Below the pieces are notes generated by a model that saw only the letters and a program-made list of their open reading frames with translations, made no database searches and had not been told where the DNA came from. A program made the position numbers and the translations under genes. DNA of 64,000 bases. It comes from Paenibacillus sp. MBLB1832. GTDB lineage: Bacteria; Bacillota; Bacilli; Paenibacillales; NBRC-103111. The stretch covers positions 327,001 through 391,000 of the forward strand of contig NZ_CP130319.1 of NCBI RefSeq assembly GCF_032271945.1. The letters are read 5' to 3'. Within the stretch, counting starts at the first letter, position 1, and every line of letters starts with the position of its first letter. Positions 9,633 to 17,653 of this stretch are shown in pieces.

Positions 9633-11462
9633 ATGATGAATGTTCAAGCATCTAAACTTACCATCCATAATCTATTAACGATGCCAGGAAGCCGCTCGCA
9701 GCGAAGATTTACCTTCATTTTCGGCGCCATTGTTTGCTTGATTTCTTTGCTTTCGTTACCGATTGCTAGTAGTAAGCTGCCGGAATTTCAGGCGTATCAA
9801 CCGGCGATTTTTTCGACCGTTATTTGTTTCGAACTAATCACAGCCTATGTGCTATTTAGTCAATTTTTAATCAATCGAGCGCCTGCTGTGCTTGTGCTGG
9901 GTACAGGTTATCTTTACTCGGCGGGTATGAGCTTGATGTATATGCTTGTGTTCCCAGGCATTTTCTCTCCTACGGGATTGTTCCATGCCAGTTCACAGAC
10001 AGCTCCTTGGATGTATATATTAGGGCATTTCGGACTCCCGCTCGCCCTGTTCCTCTATATGTGGTTGGATCATGCCTATAAAGCGGTTGAGCTTAGTGCT
10101 CAAAGGGCACGCCAACTTGTGGTGCTGGGCATCTCGGGGACGCTGTTTCTGATTGGTCTATTGACGGCTGTTTGCTTGTACGGGGAAAGCTTGCTGCCTG
10201 TTCTTCTCAGCCAAGGCCGTCTTACACCCTGGTTTATTTACGGTTTTGGCTTACCGATTGTCCTCATCAGCTTGGCTGCTTTGGTCGTATTTTACAAGAT
10301 ATCGCGTGGAAGCACCGTCACATCGGCATGGTTATGTGTTGCCTTGCTGGCCTCAATGCTGGATGTGGCAGTCGTCATGTGCGGCGGCGGCAGGTACAGC
10401 GTGGGATGGTATGTTGCGAAGTTAAACACGTTCGTGTGTGCGAATGCCGTTCTGTCAGGGATGATCTATGAATTTAATAAGATGTACGTGGAGATGTCGA
10501 AGCTGTACCGCAAAGTAAGCGAGAGCGAAAGCAATTATAAAGAGTTGCTCGGTGAAAGCCAGCTTGCAGAGAGGAAAATCGCAGAACAAAAAGAGATCAT
10601 CGAGCGCATGCTAGCCTCCAGCAGGGAAGCGATTGTGATGTGCGATAGCGAGGGAAACGTTATTTTCGCCAATCGACGTTTCGAGCGTTTATTCGAAAAG
10701 CCACTGCTTCGCGGCGAGAAGTTGGCGGTTTACTGTTCGTGTCTGAAAGCTGCGCAGGGTTCTTTATCTGAAATGATCGAGGGCTATTTGCAAGGTCGCA
10801 TGAAGCCTTTCCGTGAGCGGGTTTCGATGGTAAACAGCAAAGAAAAGACGAAGTATTACGAGTGCTATGTCAGCCCGATTGCGAATGAGACAGATGGCAC
10901 GCTGCTCGGACATTTATTCGGATTCCATGATCGAACGGACGAAGTTCGGATGGTGTATTACGACGAATTGACGGGGCTCCCGAACCGCAGATATTTGGGA
11001 GAACGGCTGATGGAGGCGATGCAGCAGGCCAAAGAAAGCAAGATGCTGCCCGTTATTTATTTTATGGATTTGGACGGTTTCAAGAAGGTGAATGACACCT
11101 ATGGTCATGAAATGGGTGATCGGTTGCTGCAGGAAGTTGCCGGCATCCTTCAAGGCTGTGTCGGAAACCGCGGCATTTGTGCGCGCTGGGCGGGCGATGA
11201 GTTTATCGTTTTGCTGAATAGGTTGGAAACAGAGGAGCAATTAGAGCAGATTGCCCAAACCATTATTCAAACGATTAATGAATTAGACACGGTAGACGGT
11301 AAGGAGATTCATGTTACGGCCAGCATTGGCGTCGCTATCTATCCTATTGACGGAACCATAGGGAAGACGCTGCTGCAGCATGCGGATCAAGCGATGTACG
11401 AGGCGAAGATGCGAGGCAAAAATAATTACTGCTTGTATGCAGCCATTTCGGAGGCGCAGTAG
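9633..11462 (+). CDS. MASE4-PAS-GGDEF diguanylate cyclase
   Basis: A 609-residue sensor cyclase. Residues about 25-285 hold eight or so hydrophobic helices with the MASE4 pattern (LVFPGIFSPTGLFHASSQTA, then PWMYILGHFGLPLALF), an integral membrane sensor of unknown ligand. A short coiled coil leads to a PAS domain (IERMLASSREAIVMCDSEGN) and then GGDEF (DELTGLPNRRYL, MDLDGFKKVNDTYGHEMGD, RWAGDEF). No RxxD inhibitory site is visible before WAGDEF. GGAGG six bases upstream supports the ATG at 9633. With the preceding cyclase it suggests strong local investment in c-di-GMP signalling. Confidence 0.9.
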   Translation: MMNVQASKLTIHNLLTMPGSRSQRRFTFIFGAIVCLISLLSLPIASSKLPEFQAYQPAIFSTVICFELITAYVLFSQFLINRAPAVLVLGTGYLYSAGMSLMYMLVFPGIFSPTGLFHASSQTAPWMYILGHFGLPLALFLYMWLDHAYKAVELSAQRARQLVVLGISGTLFLIGLLTAVCLYGESLLPVLLSQGRLTPWFIYGFGLPIVLISLAALVVFYKISRGSTVTSAWLCVALLASMLDVAVVMCGGGRYSVGWYVAKLNTFVCANAVLSGMIYEFNKMYVEMSKLYRKVSESESNYKELLGESQLAERKIAEQKEIIERMLASSREAIVMCDSEGNVIFANRRFERLFEKPLLRGEKLAVYCSCLKAAQGSLSEMIEGYLQGRMKPFRERVSMVNSKEKTKYYECYVSPIANETDGTLLGHLFGFHDRTDEVRMVYYDELTGLPNRRYLGERLMEAMQQAKESKMLPVIYFMDLDGFKKVNDTYGHEMGDRLLQEVAGILQGCVGNRGICARWAGDEFIVLLNRLETEEQLEQIAQTIIQTINELDTVDGKEIHVTASIGVAIYPIDGTIGKTLLQHADQAMYEAKMRGKNNYCLYAAISEAQ

Positions 11463-11559
11463 TCGACAAGTCTGTCACCTTTTTGGTAGGAGGATGCAGT
11501 CGAGAAGTTGAACTACTAATTACGAGTGTGATAGACATCAATTAGGGGAGCCATCTAGT

Positions 11560-13491
11560 GTGAAACGTAAACTTTGGAAGCAAATTGGTCTCGGTGTGTT
11601 CGGCGGGATGATTGTGGCAGCAGCATTTGCTTATATCCCAACGAAAGCAGAACCGAGCGTCTCCCCTCAAATCAATAAACGTCTGGAGAAGCGGCAAGTG
11701 CTCATCCGTCTGGAGGATGTGGGGCTTGGCGGCGATTACAATACATTGGAAGGTCTCGGCAAACTACGGGCTGTGATCGATTATTTGGCATCTGAAGATG
11801 TGCCTTTTCATGTGGCGGTCATTCCGCGCAGAATGAGCTTGAAAGCCGATGGCGTCTGGCAAGAAAGAGGGATCGATGATCCGAACCCTGACCCTGTTGT
11901 AAGCGCTTTTATCTCTTTGTTGCAAGGGGCTGAGCGCCAAGGCGGGCTGCTGGGCATGCACGGCTACCGCCACCAGTACGGGGAGTCCTATCGTGAGGAC
12001 GGCGAACAAAATTCAGGCATCGGCGCTGAGTTTAATGTGGACGGTGCACCAGAAACGAAAGAAACCTCCTATGCGGTGGAACGTCTGAAAGACAGCTTGG
12101 CGGCCTTCGCCAAAGCGGATTTGCATCCTGTATTCTGGGAATCGCCGCATTATCAGGATACGCGTGAGCAACAGGCCATTTTCCGCTCCTATATGGGGAT
12201 GCTATTTCAACCTGATATTTATGTAAAAGGTTCCACCAAAGACGTGAACTACCACGATACGGTCAATACGTTCGGTCAGGACAGTCTAGGCTCGGTCTAT
12301 ATCCCTGCACCGTTCCGATATGTGAGTGACGCCAGCTCTGTTGAGCAAATTCTGAGTAAAGCGAAGTCCGATGACGCCTTAGCTTCCTTCTACTTCCATC
12401 CTTTCTTGGAATTCGCCAAGCTGGAGCCAGAGTTGGATGCTGAGGGCAAAGCAATCATGAAGGATCAACTTCCCCTCTATCGGTATAAAAAAGGGGAGGA
12501 TGCCTCTTATCTTCATAAGCTGGTACAAGGCTTCAAGGCGCAGGGCTATCGTTGGAGCTCGCTCTACGATATCGTTCCCTTCTCGCCTGCGCATCGCGTG
12601 AGTCTGCCGCTCGGCACGAAGCTGCGCAATGTGATGCTTGGCGATGTGACAGGTCAAGGGCATGCCGATGTCATCGTGCGTCAAGCCCATCGCGTACTCG
12701 TCATCCCTGGCACGTATACATGGCCTCGGAATCGGCCGCAAGAAGCGTCGCAGGTGTGGTTGAAGGAAGCTTTTGCCCCTGAGGAACAGACGCTGTTGAT
12801 TGATCTGAACGGAGATCGCAAGGAAGACTTGCTCGCCTACAACGAGCTGACTGGTGATATGCGTGTCGCCTGGGCGGATAAAGGACATTTCCGAACACCT
12901 GAATCTGTAGGGATTGTCCCAGCGGGCCTTCACGGGCTGAAGCCTTTCCAATCGGAAGAGGGAAGGGGCCTGATCGCCAAGGGAGAGAAGGGCATTGTGG
13001 AGATCAGCTATCTGCATCAGCAGCTCGAATATGCCGAAGTGACCTCGGAGCTTGATGACGATACCGACCTGTATCCAGGTCGATTCGAGGGCCCTGATGC
13101 TGATGATATCCTGTGTTACTCGCGTAAGGCCCGCAAAATCTCGATCCTCTACCATGGACGAGGAGGCCGATTTGCCCCTCCGCAGGCGGTGGATAGTGTG
13201 AAGACAGGGCGTGGCGATCAACTGCTCGTCGGAGACGCGAATGGCGATGGCCGCAGCGACTTGATTACGTATACAGCCGAGACAGGCATATGGCATGTGT
13301 TCGAAAATAAAGGGGAGCACCGCTTCCAGCCGCTGGACAATGCCTTCGGCCCGTGGGCGACGGGCGCGAAGCGCGAAGCCGTCGTTGCCGACTTCGACGG
13401 TAATCAGAAGGCCGATGTAGCTTCCTATAATGAAGCGGAGCATGTGCTGGATCTGGCTTTGTCGTTCCGAGGCGCAGTGACGCAGCGATGA
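11560..13491 (+). CDS. DUF2334 polysaccharide-deacetylase-like protein with FG-GAP repeats
   Basis: The 643-residue product has an N-terminal signal or anchor helix (LGVFGGMIVAAAFAYI). A DUF2334 domain follows at about 45-350, with an LEDVG aspartate, HVAVIPR and HGYRHQYGE as likely metal ligands, a relative of NodB-type carbohydrate deacetylases. The C-terminal part (about 350-640) contains FG-GAP/VCBS-like calcium-loop repeats (DVTGQGHADV, DLNGDRKEDL, DANGDGRSDL, DFDGNQKADV), the blades of a beta-propeller. The start is GTG with AGGGGAG upstream. It probably modifies an extracellular glycan, with the propeller for binding. The substrate is unknown. Confidence 0.88.
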   Translation: MKRKLWKQIGLGVFGGMIVAAAFAYIPTKAEPSVSPQINKRLEKRQVLIRLEDVGLGGDYNTLEGLGKLRAVIDYLASEDVPFHVAVIPRRMSLKADGVWQERGIDDPNPDPVVSAFISLLQGAERQGGLLGMHGYRHQYGESYREDGEQNSGIGAEFNVDGAPETKETSYAVERLKDSLAAFAKADLHPVFWESPHYQDTREQQAIFRSYMGMLFQPDIYVKGSTKDVNYHDTVNTFGQDSLGSVYIPAPFRYVSDASSVEQILSKAKSDDALASFYFHPFLEFAKLEPELDAEGKAIMKDQLPLYRYKKGEDASYLHKLVQGFKAQGYRWSSLYDIVPFSPAHRVSLPLGTKLRNVMLGDVTGQGHADVIVRQAHRVLVIPGTYTWPRNRPQEASQVWLKEAFAPEEQTLLIDLNGDRKEDLLAYNELTGDMRVAWADKGHFRTPESVGIVPAGLHGLKPFQSEEGRGLIAKGEKGIVEISYLHQQLEYAEVTSELDDDTDLYPGRFEGPDADDILCYSRKARKISILYHGRGGRFAPPQAVDSVKTGRGDQLLVGDANGDGRSDLITYTAETGIWHVFENKGEHRFQPLDNAFGPWATGAKREAVVADFDGNQKADVASYNEAEHVLDLALSFRGAVTQR

Positions 13492-13498
13492 GTGTGGT

Positions 13499-13528
13499 GA
13501 GGGGTGTCCGATCAGGACACCTCTTTTG
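13499..13528 (+). terminator. Terminator after DUF2334 gene
   Basis: GAGGGGTGTCC and GGACACCTCTTTT pair over GATCA with a T tail. Confidence 0.8.
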
Positions 13529-13536
13529 CATCGTTA

Positions 13537-13570
13537 CTGACATCTCTCTGACATGTTTTCCTGCTATACT
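13537..13570 (+). promoter_or_regulatory. Direct-repeat activator box and -10 for the two-component operon
   Basis: CTGACAT occurs at 13537 and 13548, exactly 11 bp apart, and TATACT (-10) starts 17 bp after the second copy. There is no -35 hexamer at 16-18 bp, as expected for an OmpR/PhoB-type activated promoter. The same layout recurs at 15935, downstream of the operon, so this is probably the autoregulatory site of the response regulator. Confidence 0.6.
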
Positions 13571-13678
13571 GGGCTTGTCAGAGCCGTCGTTACCATACCA
13601 GGTGGACAAGGAGATAGGGCTCTACGCGTGGAATATAAGTAGCAAATGTTGCCGATTGATGTCGATAAAGGAGAGAAT

Positions 13679-14368
13679 ATGTTGAGAAAAGTATTGATCG
13701 TTGAAGATGAAATCGCGATCGCCCGCGTCATTGCCGCCTATTTGCAGAAGGAGCAGTACGAAGTCATCACGGTACACAATGGAGCTGAGGCCACCGAGGT
13801 GTTCGACCGCGTTCAGCCGCATCTGGTGCTGCTCGATGTGCATTTGCCTGGTATGGATGGCTGGGAGATCTTGACCTATATTCGTGATAAAAGCGTGTGT
13901 CCCGTCATCATGCTGACAGCCTTGTCCGAAACGGAGAAGAAGCTCACGGGACTGAATCTTGGCGCAGATGATTATATGACCAAACCTTTCGTGGGTGCCG
14001 AGGTTGTAGCGCGTGTGAACGCAGTGCTGCGTCGGTTCTCCAATGTGATGGAGAGAAGACATGTGCGCCAATACGGCTCACTCAAGATCGACTTCCAGTC
14101 CCACGATGTATATCTGAATGGTGCGAAGGTTGTGCTTACACCGCGCGATTTATCTGTGCTCATGCTGCTTGCGGAAAATCCGAATCAGGTGTTCACACGC
14201 GAACATTTGTTGGATACCGTATGGGGTATGGACTATGACGGCAGCGACCGAGCGGTCGATTTGGTCGTCAAACGCATCCGCAAAGCGCTCGAGAACTGGC
14301 CGACGAGCGAAGGAGAGATTCGAACTATGCACCGAATGGGGTACCAATTCCATGTTCATGACAAATAA
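13679..14368 (+). CDS. OmpR/PhoB-family response regulator
   Basis: This 229-residue protein has a receiver domain with the acidic pocket (VEDE), the phospho-acceptor Asp in LVLLDVHLPGMDG, the Thr in MLTA and the Lys in DYMTKPF. A C-terminal winged-helix domain follows (LTPRDLSVLMLLAENPNQVF, HRMGYQFHV). ATG 13679 is chosen because GGAG lies five bases upstream. The frame is open further up but without a ribosome site. The gene overlaps the following histidine kinase, its presumed partner. The promoter carries 11-bp direct repeats of the kind this family binds. Confidence 0.95.
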   Translation: MLRKVLIVEDEIAIARVIAAYLQKEQYEVITVHNGAEATEVFDRVQPHLVLLDVHLPGMDGWEILTYIRDKSVCPVIMLTALSETEKKLTGLNLGADDYMTKPFVGAEVVARVNAVLRRFSNVMERRHVRQYGSLKIDFQSHDVYLNGAKVVLTPRDLSVLMLLAENPNQVFTREHLLDTVWGMDYDGSDRAVDLVVKRIRKALENWPTSEGEIRTMHRMGYQFHVHDK

Positions 14369-15938
14369 AAAGCGGCTCACGCTGCTGCAGGTTTGGTCGC
14401 GTACGTATTTGATTTCAATGCTCATTGGCATCTTCATCGTTGGTTTCATTGCCGTACAGTGGCTGCAGTATGTGACACGGCAGGATCGGATTGCGACGGT
14501 CGAACATATTGCCGTGCGTATGGCGGAGCAGGTAGTAAATAGTAAAGGCGAATTCATTGCGACGAATGAAATTTCGGCGATGCTAGCGAATCTTCAGCGG
14601 GATTTATCGTTCAAGAATCCGATTAGGGCACATATCAAATCGGCGGATCAGCGAATTATTTTTCCTACACCAGAGATTAACGATATGCAGCAGGGTAGAC
14701 AAGGAGGCAATCAGCCGCCGCCAAATGACCTGCCGCCGAAGATTGGCCAAGGCGCGCCGCAGGGTGATCGCGGGCAGCCGCCAAATGATGGCGGTCCGCC
14801 GCGAGATGGCGGAGGACCGAATGGTGAGCGGCCTCGACAAGGGCCGCCTGAAGAAATGTTCGATGGCAAGCTGCCGCAAACAACGGAGTACGTGAAGAAG
14901 CGGGATACCGAAGGCGTCAGCATTTACATGGTTTCTAGTCCGATTATGCAAGAGGAGAAGATCGTGGGGGGTGTCTATTTGAGTCTCCCAGAGCATGATA
15001 TCGCGGATGTCGATGTCAATTATGCCATGCTCTACACGCTGTTAACAGGCGGGGGGTTACTCGGATGGATCGTCATGTACCTGCTGACGCGGCGTCTAAT
15101 TAAACCGATCAAGGAAGTGGCGGATGCCGCCAAACAGCTCATGCTGGGCAACTATGACGTCAGCTTCCAAAGCAATAGCCAAGAGCAGGAAGTCGCGCAA
15201 TTGACGGCTACTTTTCAAGATATGGCAGGTCGTTTGAAGCAACTGGAGTCGCTGCGTACCCTGCTGATCGCGGGCGTCACCCATGAGCTCAAAACACCGG
15301 TCGCCTCAATCAGCGGGCTCTTGCAGGCCGTGCAAGATAAAGTTGTCGAGGGCGCCGAAAGCGAGGAATTTATTCAACTTTCCTTGAAAGAGGCCGAGCG
15401 GATGCACAATATGGTGGAGGATTTGTTGGATTTCAACGGTTTTGCCACGGGGGCGCTTCGCGTTACGAATGAGCCGATCGAGCTTCATCGATTTGTTAGG
15501 GAAGTCGTATATCAATGGCGCATTGCGCAGGAAGAGCAGCAACAGTTGGACATTCAAGTAGAGAGCACGCGGGAAGAGCTTGACGTCATGGGGGACACTG
15601 GGAGGATCCAGCAAATCCTCATTAACCTGTTGAATAACAGCCTGCATGCGGGTGCTAATCGAGGGGGGTTGCGAATTTCCTTGTACGATTACAGCGATCG
15701 GGAAATTGGCATCGATGTCGCTGACCAAGGGAAAGGCATTCCGCCTGAGGAGCAGCCGTACATTTTTGAACGATTCTACCGCGGTCAGGGGAAAAAGCAT
15801 AAGGTCCGAGGGCTTGGCTTAGGGCTGCCGTACAGCCTCATGTTGGCGCATGCGCAGCGAGGTCAGCTTTTCTTGCGTGAGAGCAGTCCAAGTGGATCCA
15901 TTTTTACCTTAACCTTGTTGAAAATTGACGCATCTTGA
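14352..15938 (+). CDS. Sensor histidine kinase with proline/glycine-rich extracellular insert
   Basis: A 528-residue kinase overlapping the regulator gene by 17 bases (ATG 14352; a second ATG at 14358 is possible). TM1 is at about 18-38 and TM2 at about 222-246. Between them the extracellular loop contains a low-complexity stretch (about 116-170) rich in Pro, Gly, Gln, Asp and Arg (QPPPNDLPPKIGQG and similar). HAMP, HisKA (THELKTP, His about 311) and HATPase_c (N box NLLNNSLHAG, G1 DQGKGIP, G2 GLGLGL) follow and look intact. The signal is unknown. The charged loop might sense cationic peptides, metals or the envelope state, which is inference. Confidence 0.92.
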   Translation: MFMTNKKRLTLLQVWSRTYLISMLIGIFIVGFIAVQWLQYVTRQDRIATVEHIAVRMAEQVVNSKGEFIATNEISAMLANLQRDLSFKNPIRAHIKSADQRIIFPTPEINDMQQGRQGGNQPPPNDLPPKIGQGAPQGDRGQPPNDGGPPRDGGGPNGERPRQGPPEEMFDGKLPQTTEYVKKRDTEGVSIYMVSSPIMQEEKIVGGVYLSLPEHDIADVDVNYAMLYTLLTGGGLLGWIVMYLLTRRLIKPIKEVADAAKQLMLGNYDVSFQSNSQEQEVAQLTATFQDMAGRLKQLESLRTLLIAGVTHELKTPVASISGLLQAVQDKVVEGAESEEFIQLSLKEAERMHNMVEDLLDFNGFATGALRVTNEPIELHRFVREVVYQWRIAQEEQQQLDIQVESTREELDVMGDTGRIQQILINLLNNSLHAGANRGGLRISLYDYSDREIGIDVADQGKGIPPEEQPYIFERFYRGQGKKHKVRGLGLGLPYSLMLAHAQRGQLFLRESSPSGSIFTLTLLKIDAS

Positions 15939-15968
15939 CGTATTCCTGACACAAGTCCATCGTATGCT
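15935..15968 (+). promoter_or_regulatory. Second copy of the direct-repeat box and -10, before a small gene
   Basis: TTGACG at 15935 and CTGACA at 15946 are 11 bp apart, and TATGCT starts at 15963, 17 bp after the second repeat. Order, period and distance to the -10 are identical to the operon promoter at 13537. A further TTGACG lies at 15925. This marks the 67-codon gene at 16019 as a likely target of the upstream two-component system. Confidence 0.55.
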
Positions 15969-16018
15969 GGTCTTAACAGCAACAAACAAGACACGAATAC
16001 GATGGGGGATTCGCCTAT

Positions 16019-16222
16019 ATGCCAACAATAACTAGAAGTCCGAAAGTTCAAACGCGCAGACAAGTAGAAGAAATTTGGATGGCGAAGCAGCGATTAGAAG
16101 CGCTCGACAAGATGCAATCCTATGACTATGTTCGAATGGAAAATGAGCGAATTAACAATTTAGCCTCGATGATGCACAACATTAAGTTCCATATTTATAC
16201 GAAATATGACGTGATCCTGTAA
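16019..16222 (+). CDS. Small charged protein, probable two-component target
   Basis: The 67-residue product is rich in Arg, Lys, Glu and Met (RRQVEEIWMAKQRLEALDKM), looks helical and has no signal peptide or TM segment. I do not recognise the family. GGGGG about ten bases upstream serves as ribosome site. Its promoter shares the repeat layout of the histidine kinase operon just upstream and a terminator follows, so it is a separately transcribed gene and likely output or feedback element of that system. Confidence 0.6.
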   Translation: MPTITRSPKVQTRRQVEEIWMAKQRLEALDKMQSYDYVRMENERINNLASMMHNIKFHIYTKYDVIL

Positions 16223-16233
16223 GGATCGTAGGA

Positions 16234-16260
16234 AGGCACCTGGTGAGGGTGCTTTTTATT
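16234..16260 (+). terminator. Terminator after small gene
   Basis: GGCACC, TGGTGA, GGGTGC forms a hairpin followed by TTTTTATTTT. Confidence 0.7.
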
Positions 16261-16553
16261 TTGGGTGGAAGGAGGAGGATAAGGGTATCAAAAAAACGCT
16301 AATGACTGACAAGGGGCTGGCAGGATATACTTGAGTAGCTTCAAAAATATCTCCACTTGCCTGGAAAAAGGGGTATGCAAGATGGAGAATAGTAGTCATG
16401 GTCCAGGCCGTAGCAGTCCAACCTGATTATAGCGCGGATCATTTGCTGGAAGCAGCGGAAATCATGGCTTAACTCACTTCAGAGGGAACAAAGTAAGTCT
16501 CAAGTATCTATCCATAACAGAGCCAATGAACAATCTTAGAACAGTCACAACGT
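16261..16553. other. Intergenic stretch without a clear gene
   Basis: About 300 bases hold no supported gene. A GGAGGAGG purine run near 16271, a -10-like TATACT at 16326 and a very short frame ending at 16470 are visible, but none combine into a convincing gene or RNA. Confidence 0.4.
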
Positions 16554-16565
16554 GGAGGTACCCCT

Positions 16566-17375
16566 ATGAATGTTCAAATCACACAGATAATCAGAGCCAG
16601 TATATGCTGTCTCCTCTTGATCTTGGCTACTTCCTGCTCGCAGGAATCGGCTGAGAAAAGTGCAACGGCTTCGCCTAAAGCTGCAAAGGTAACTGCAACG
16701 TCGAAGGCGACAACAGAGGCGCTGACGAATCGGCGTATTCCAGCGAAAGTGGTTCGGGTCGTCGATGGCGACACCATGAAGGTGTCTTATACTGAGGGCG
16801 GAAAAGTTAGAGAGGAAACGATCCGCTTGCTGCTCGTGGATACACCAGAAAGCGTGGATCCTGAGAAGCCTGTGCAGCCTTTTGCCATTGAAGCGTCGAA
16901 CTATGCGAAAAAAATGCTCACAGACAAGGACGTCCAATTGGAATTGGATGTGTCGGAGCGGGATAAATACGGCAGATTGCTATGCTATTTATACATTGGC
17001 GATAAGATGTTTAACGAATTGCTGCTCGAAAATGGCTATGCCCGCGTGGCGTATGTGTATCCGCCTAATGTGAAGTATGTCGATCAGTTCCGCGACATTC
17101 AGAAGAAGGCGCAGCAGAAGGGCGTGAACATCTGGAGCGTGGAAAATTACGCGCAGGAGGATGGTTTTCACGAGGGAGCTGCGTCAGGGAAGCCGAGCCC
17201 ATCAGCGACGGCTGTGGCTAAGTCTGGCGCAGCTGCGACCGCGGCGCCGAAGGCTGGCGTGAGCTACAACTCGTGCGCGGAAGCGAGGGCGGCCGGCGTT
17301 TCGCAGATCCGCCGAGGCGAGCCTGGCTACAGCGCCAAGCTGGACGGGGACAACGACGGCGTGGCCTGCGAGTAA
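16566..17375 (+). CDS. Secreted SNase-like nuclease lipoprotein with Excalibur domain
   Basis: A 269-residue protein starting with a lipoprotein signal (CCLLLILATSC, Cys about 20). A Lys/Ala/Thr linker leads to a staphylococcal-nuclease domain at about 60-195, with VVDGDTMKV, the RLLLVDTPE region, and the catalytic SERDKYGRLLCYL segment. The C-terminus is an Excalibur calcium-binding motif (YNSCAEARAAG ... DGDNDGVACE). It should cut DNA or RNA outside the cell in a calcium-dependent way, like YncB and thermonucleases. GGAGG lies eight bases before the ATG, and it is monocistronic. Confidence 0.93.
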   Translation: MNVQITQIIRASICCLLLILATSCSQESAEKSATASPKAAKVTATSKATTEALTNRRIPAKVVRVVDGDTMKVSYTEGGKVREETIRLLLVDTPESVDPEKPVQPFAIEASNYAKKMLTDKDVQLELDVSERDKYGRLLCYLYIGDKMFNELLLENGYARVAYVYPPNVKYVDQFRDIQKKAQQKGVNIWSVENYAQEDGFHEGAASGKPSPSATAVAKSGAAATAAPKAGVSYNSCAEARAAGVSQIRRGEPGYSAKLDGDNDGVACE

Positions 17376-17380
17376 GTGCA

Positions 17381-17412
17381 GCGGAGGGGGTGTCCTCGGG
17401 GACACCCGCTTT
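17381..17412 (+). terminator. Terminator after nuclease gene
   Basis: GGGTGTCC, TCGG, GGACACCC forms a strong hairpin just after the stop, with a short T-rich tail. Confidence 0.65.
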
Positions 17413-17595
17413 GCTAAACGAACGACGAATCGCTATTTGCGGCGAAATCGCCGAAAAGGCACGTCACGCGGAACGTCAGTAACTTATTTCCACGTTTTAA
17501 GCTCAAAACCACGAAAATCGGCAAAATAGAACACCCACGTTCCGTCTCCGCGTCGCATCCAAACTACATCACTTTATACCCAATCCACGCCAAAC

Positions 17596-17628
17596 AACCT
17601 GTATTTGACCAATGATCAAATACAGGTT
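17596..17628. repeat. Perfect 13-bp inverted repeat downstream of MFS gene
   Basis: AACCTGTATTTGA and TCAAATACAGGTT flank a 7-base loop. On the minus strand it lies just past the MFS transporter stop and is followed by GTTGTTTGG, so it may act as that gene's terminator although the T run is weak. Confidence 0.55.
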
Positions 17629-17653
17629 GCAACAGGCCCTACAAACATCTCAA

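Noticed and set aside
12379..13443. 354-codon open frame antisense to the DUF2334 gene
   Set aside because: It is fully contained in a clear coding region, has no ribosome site, and its Arg/Leu-rich product matches no family; it is a codon-bias shadow.
13648..13678. Upstream extension of the response regulator
   Set aside because: The frame is open but lacks a ribosome site, and the receiver domain starts properly at 13679.
16306..16331. Third copy of the two-component direct-repeat box
   Set aside because: CTGAC and CTGGC are 11 bp apart, but the distance to the -10-like TATACT is 9 bp rather than 17 and no gene follows.
16383..16470. Short frame in the gap before the nuclease gene
   Set aside because: About 24 codons with no ribosome site or family resemblance.
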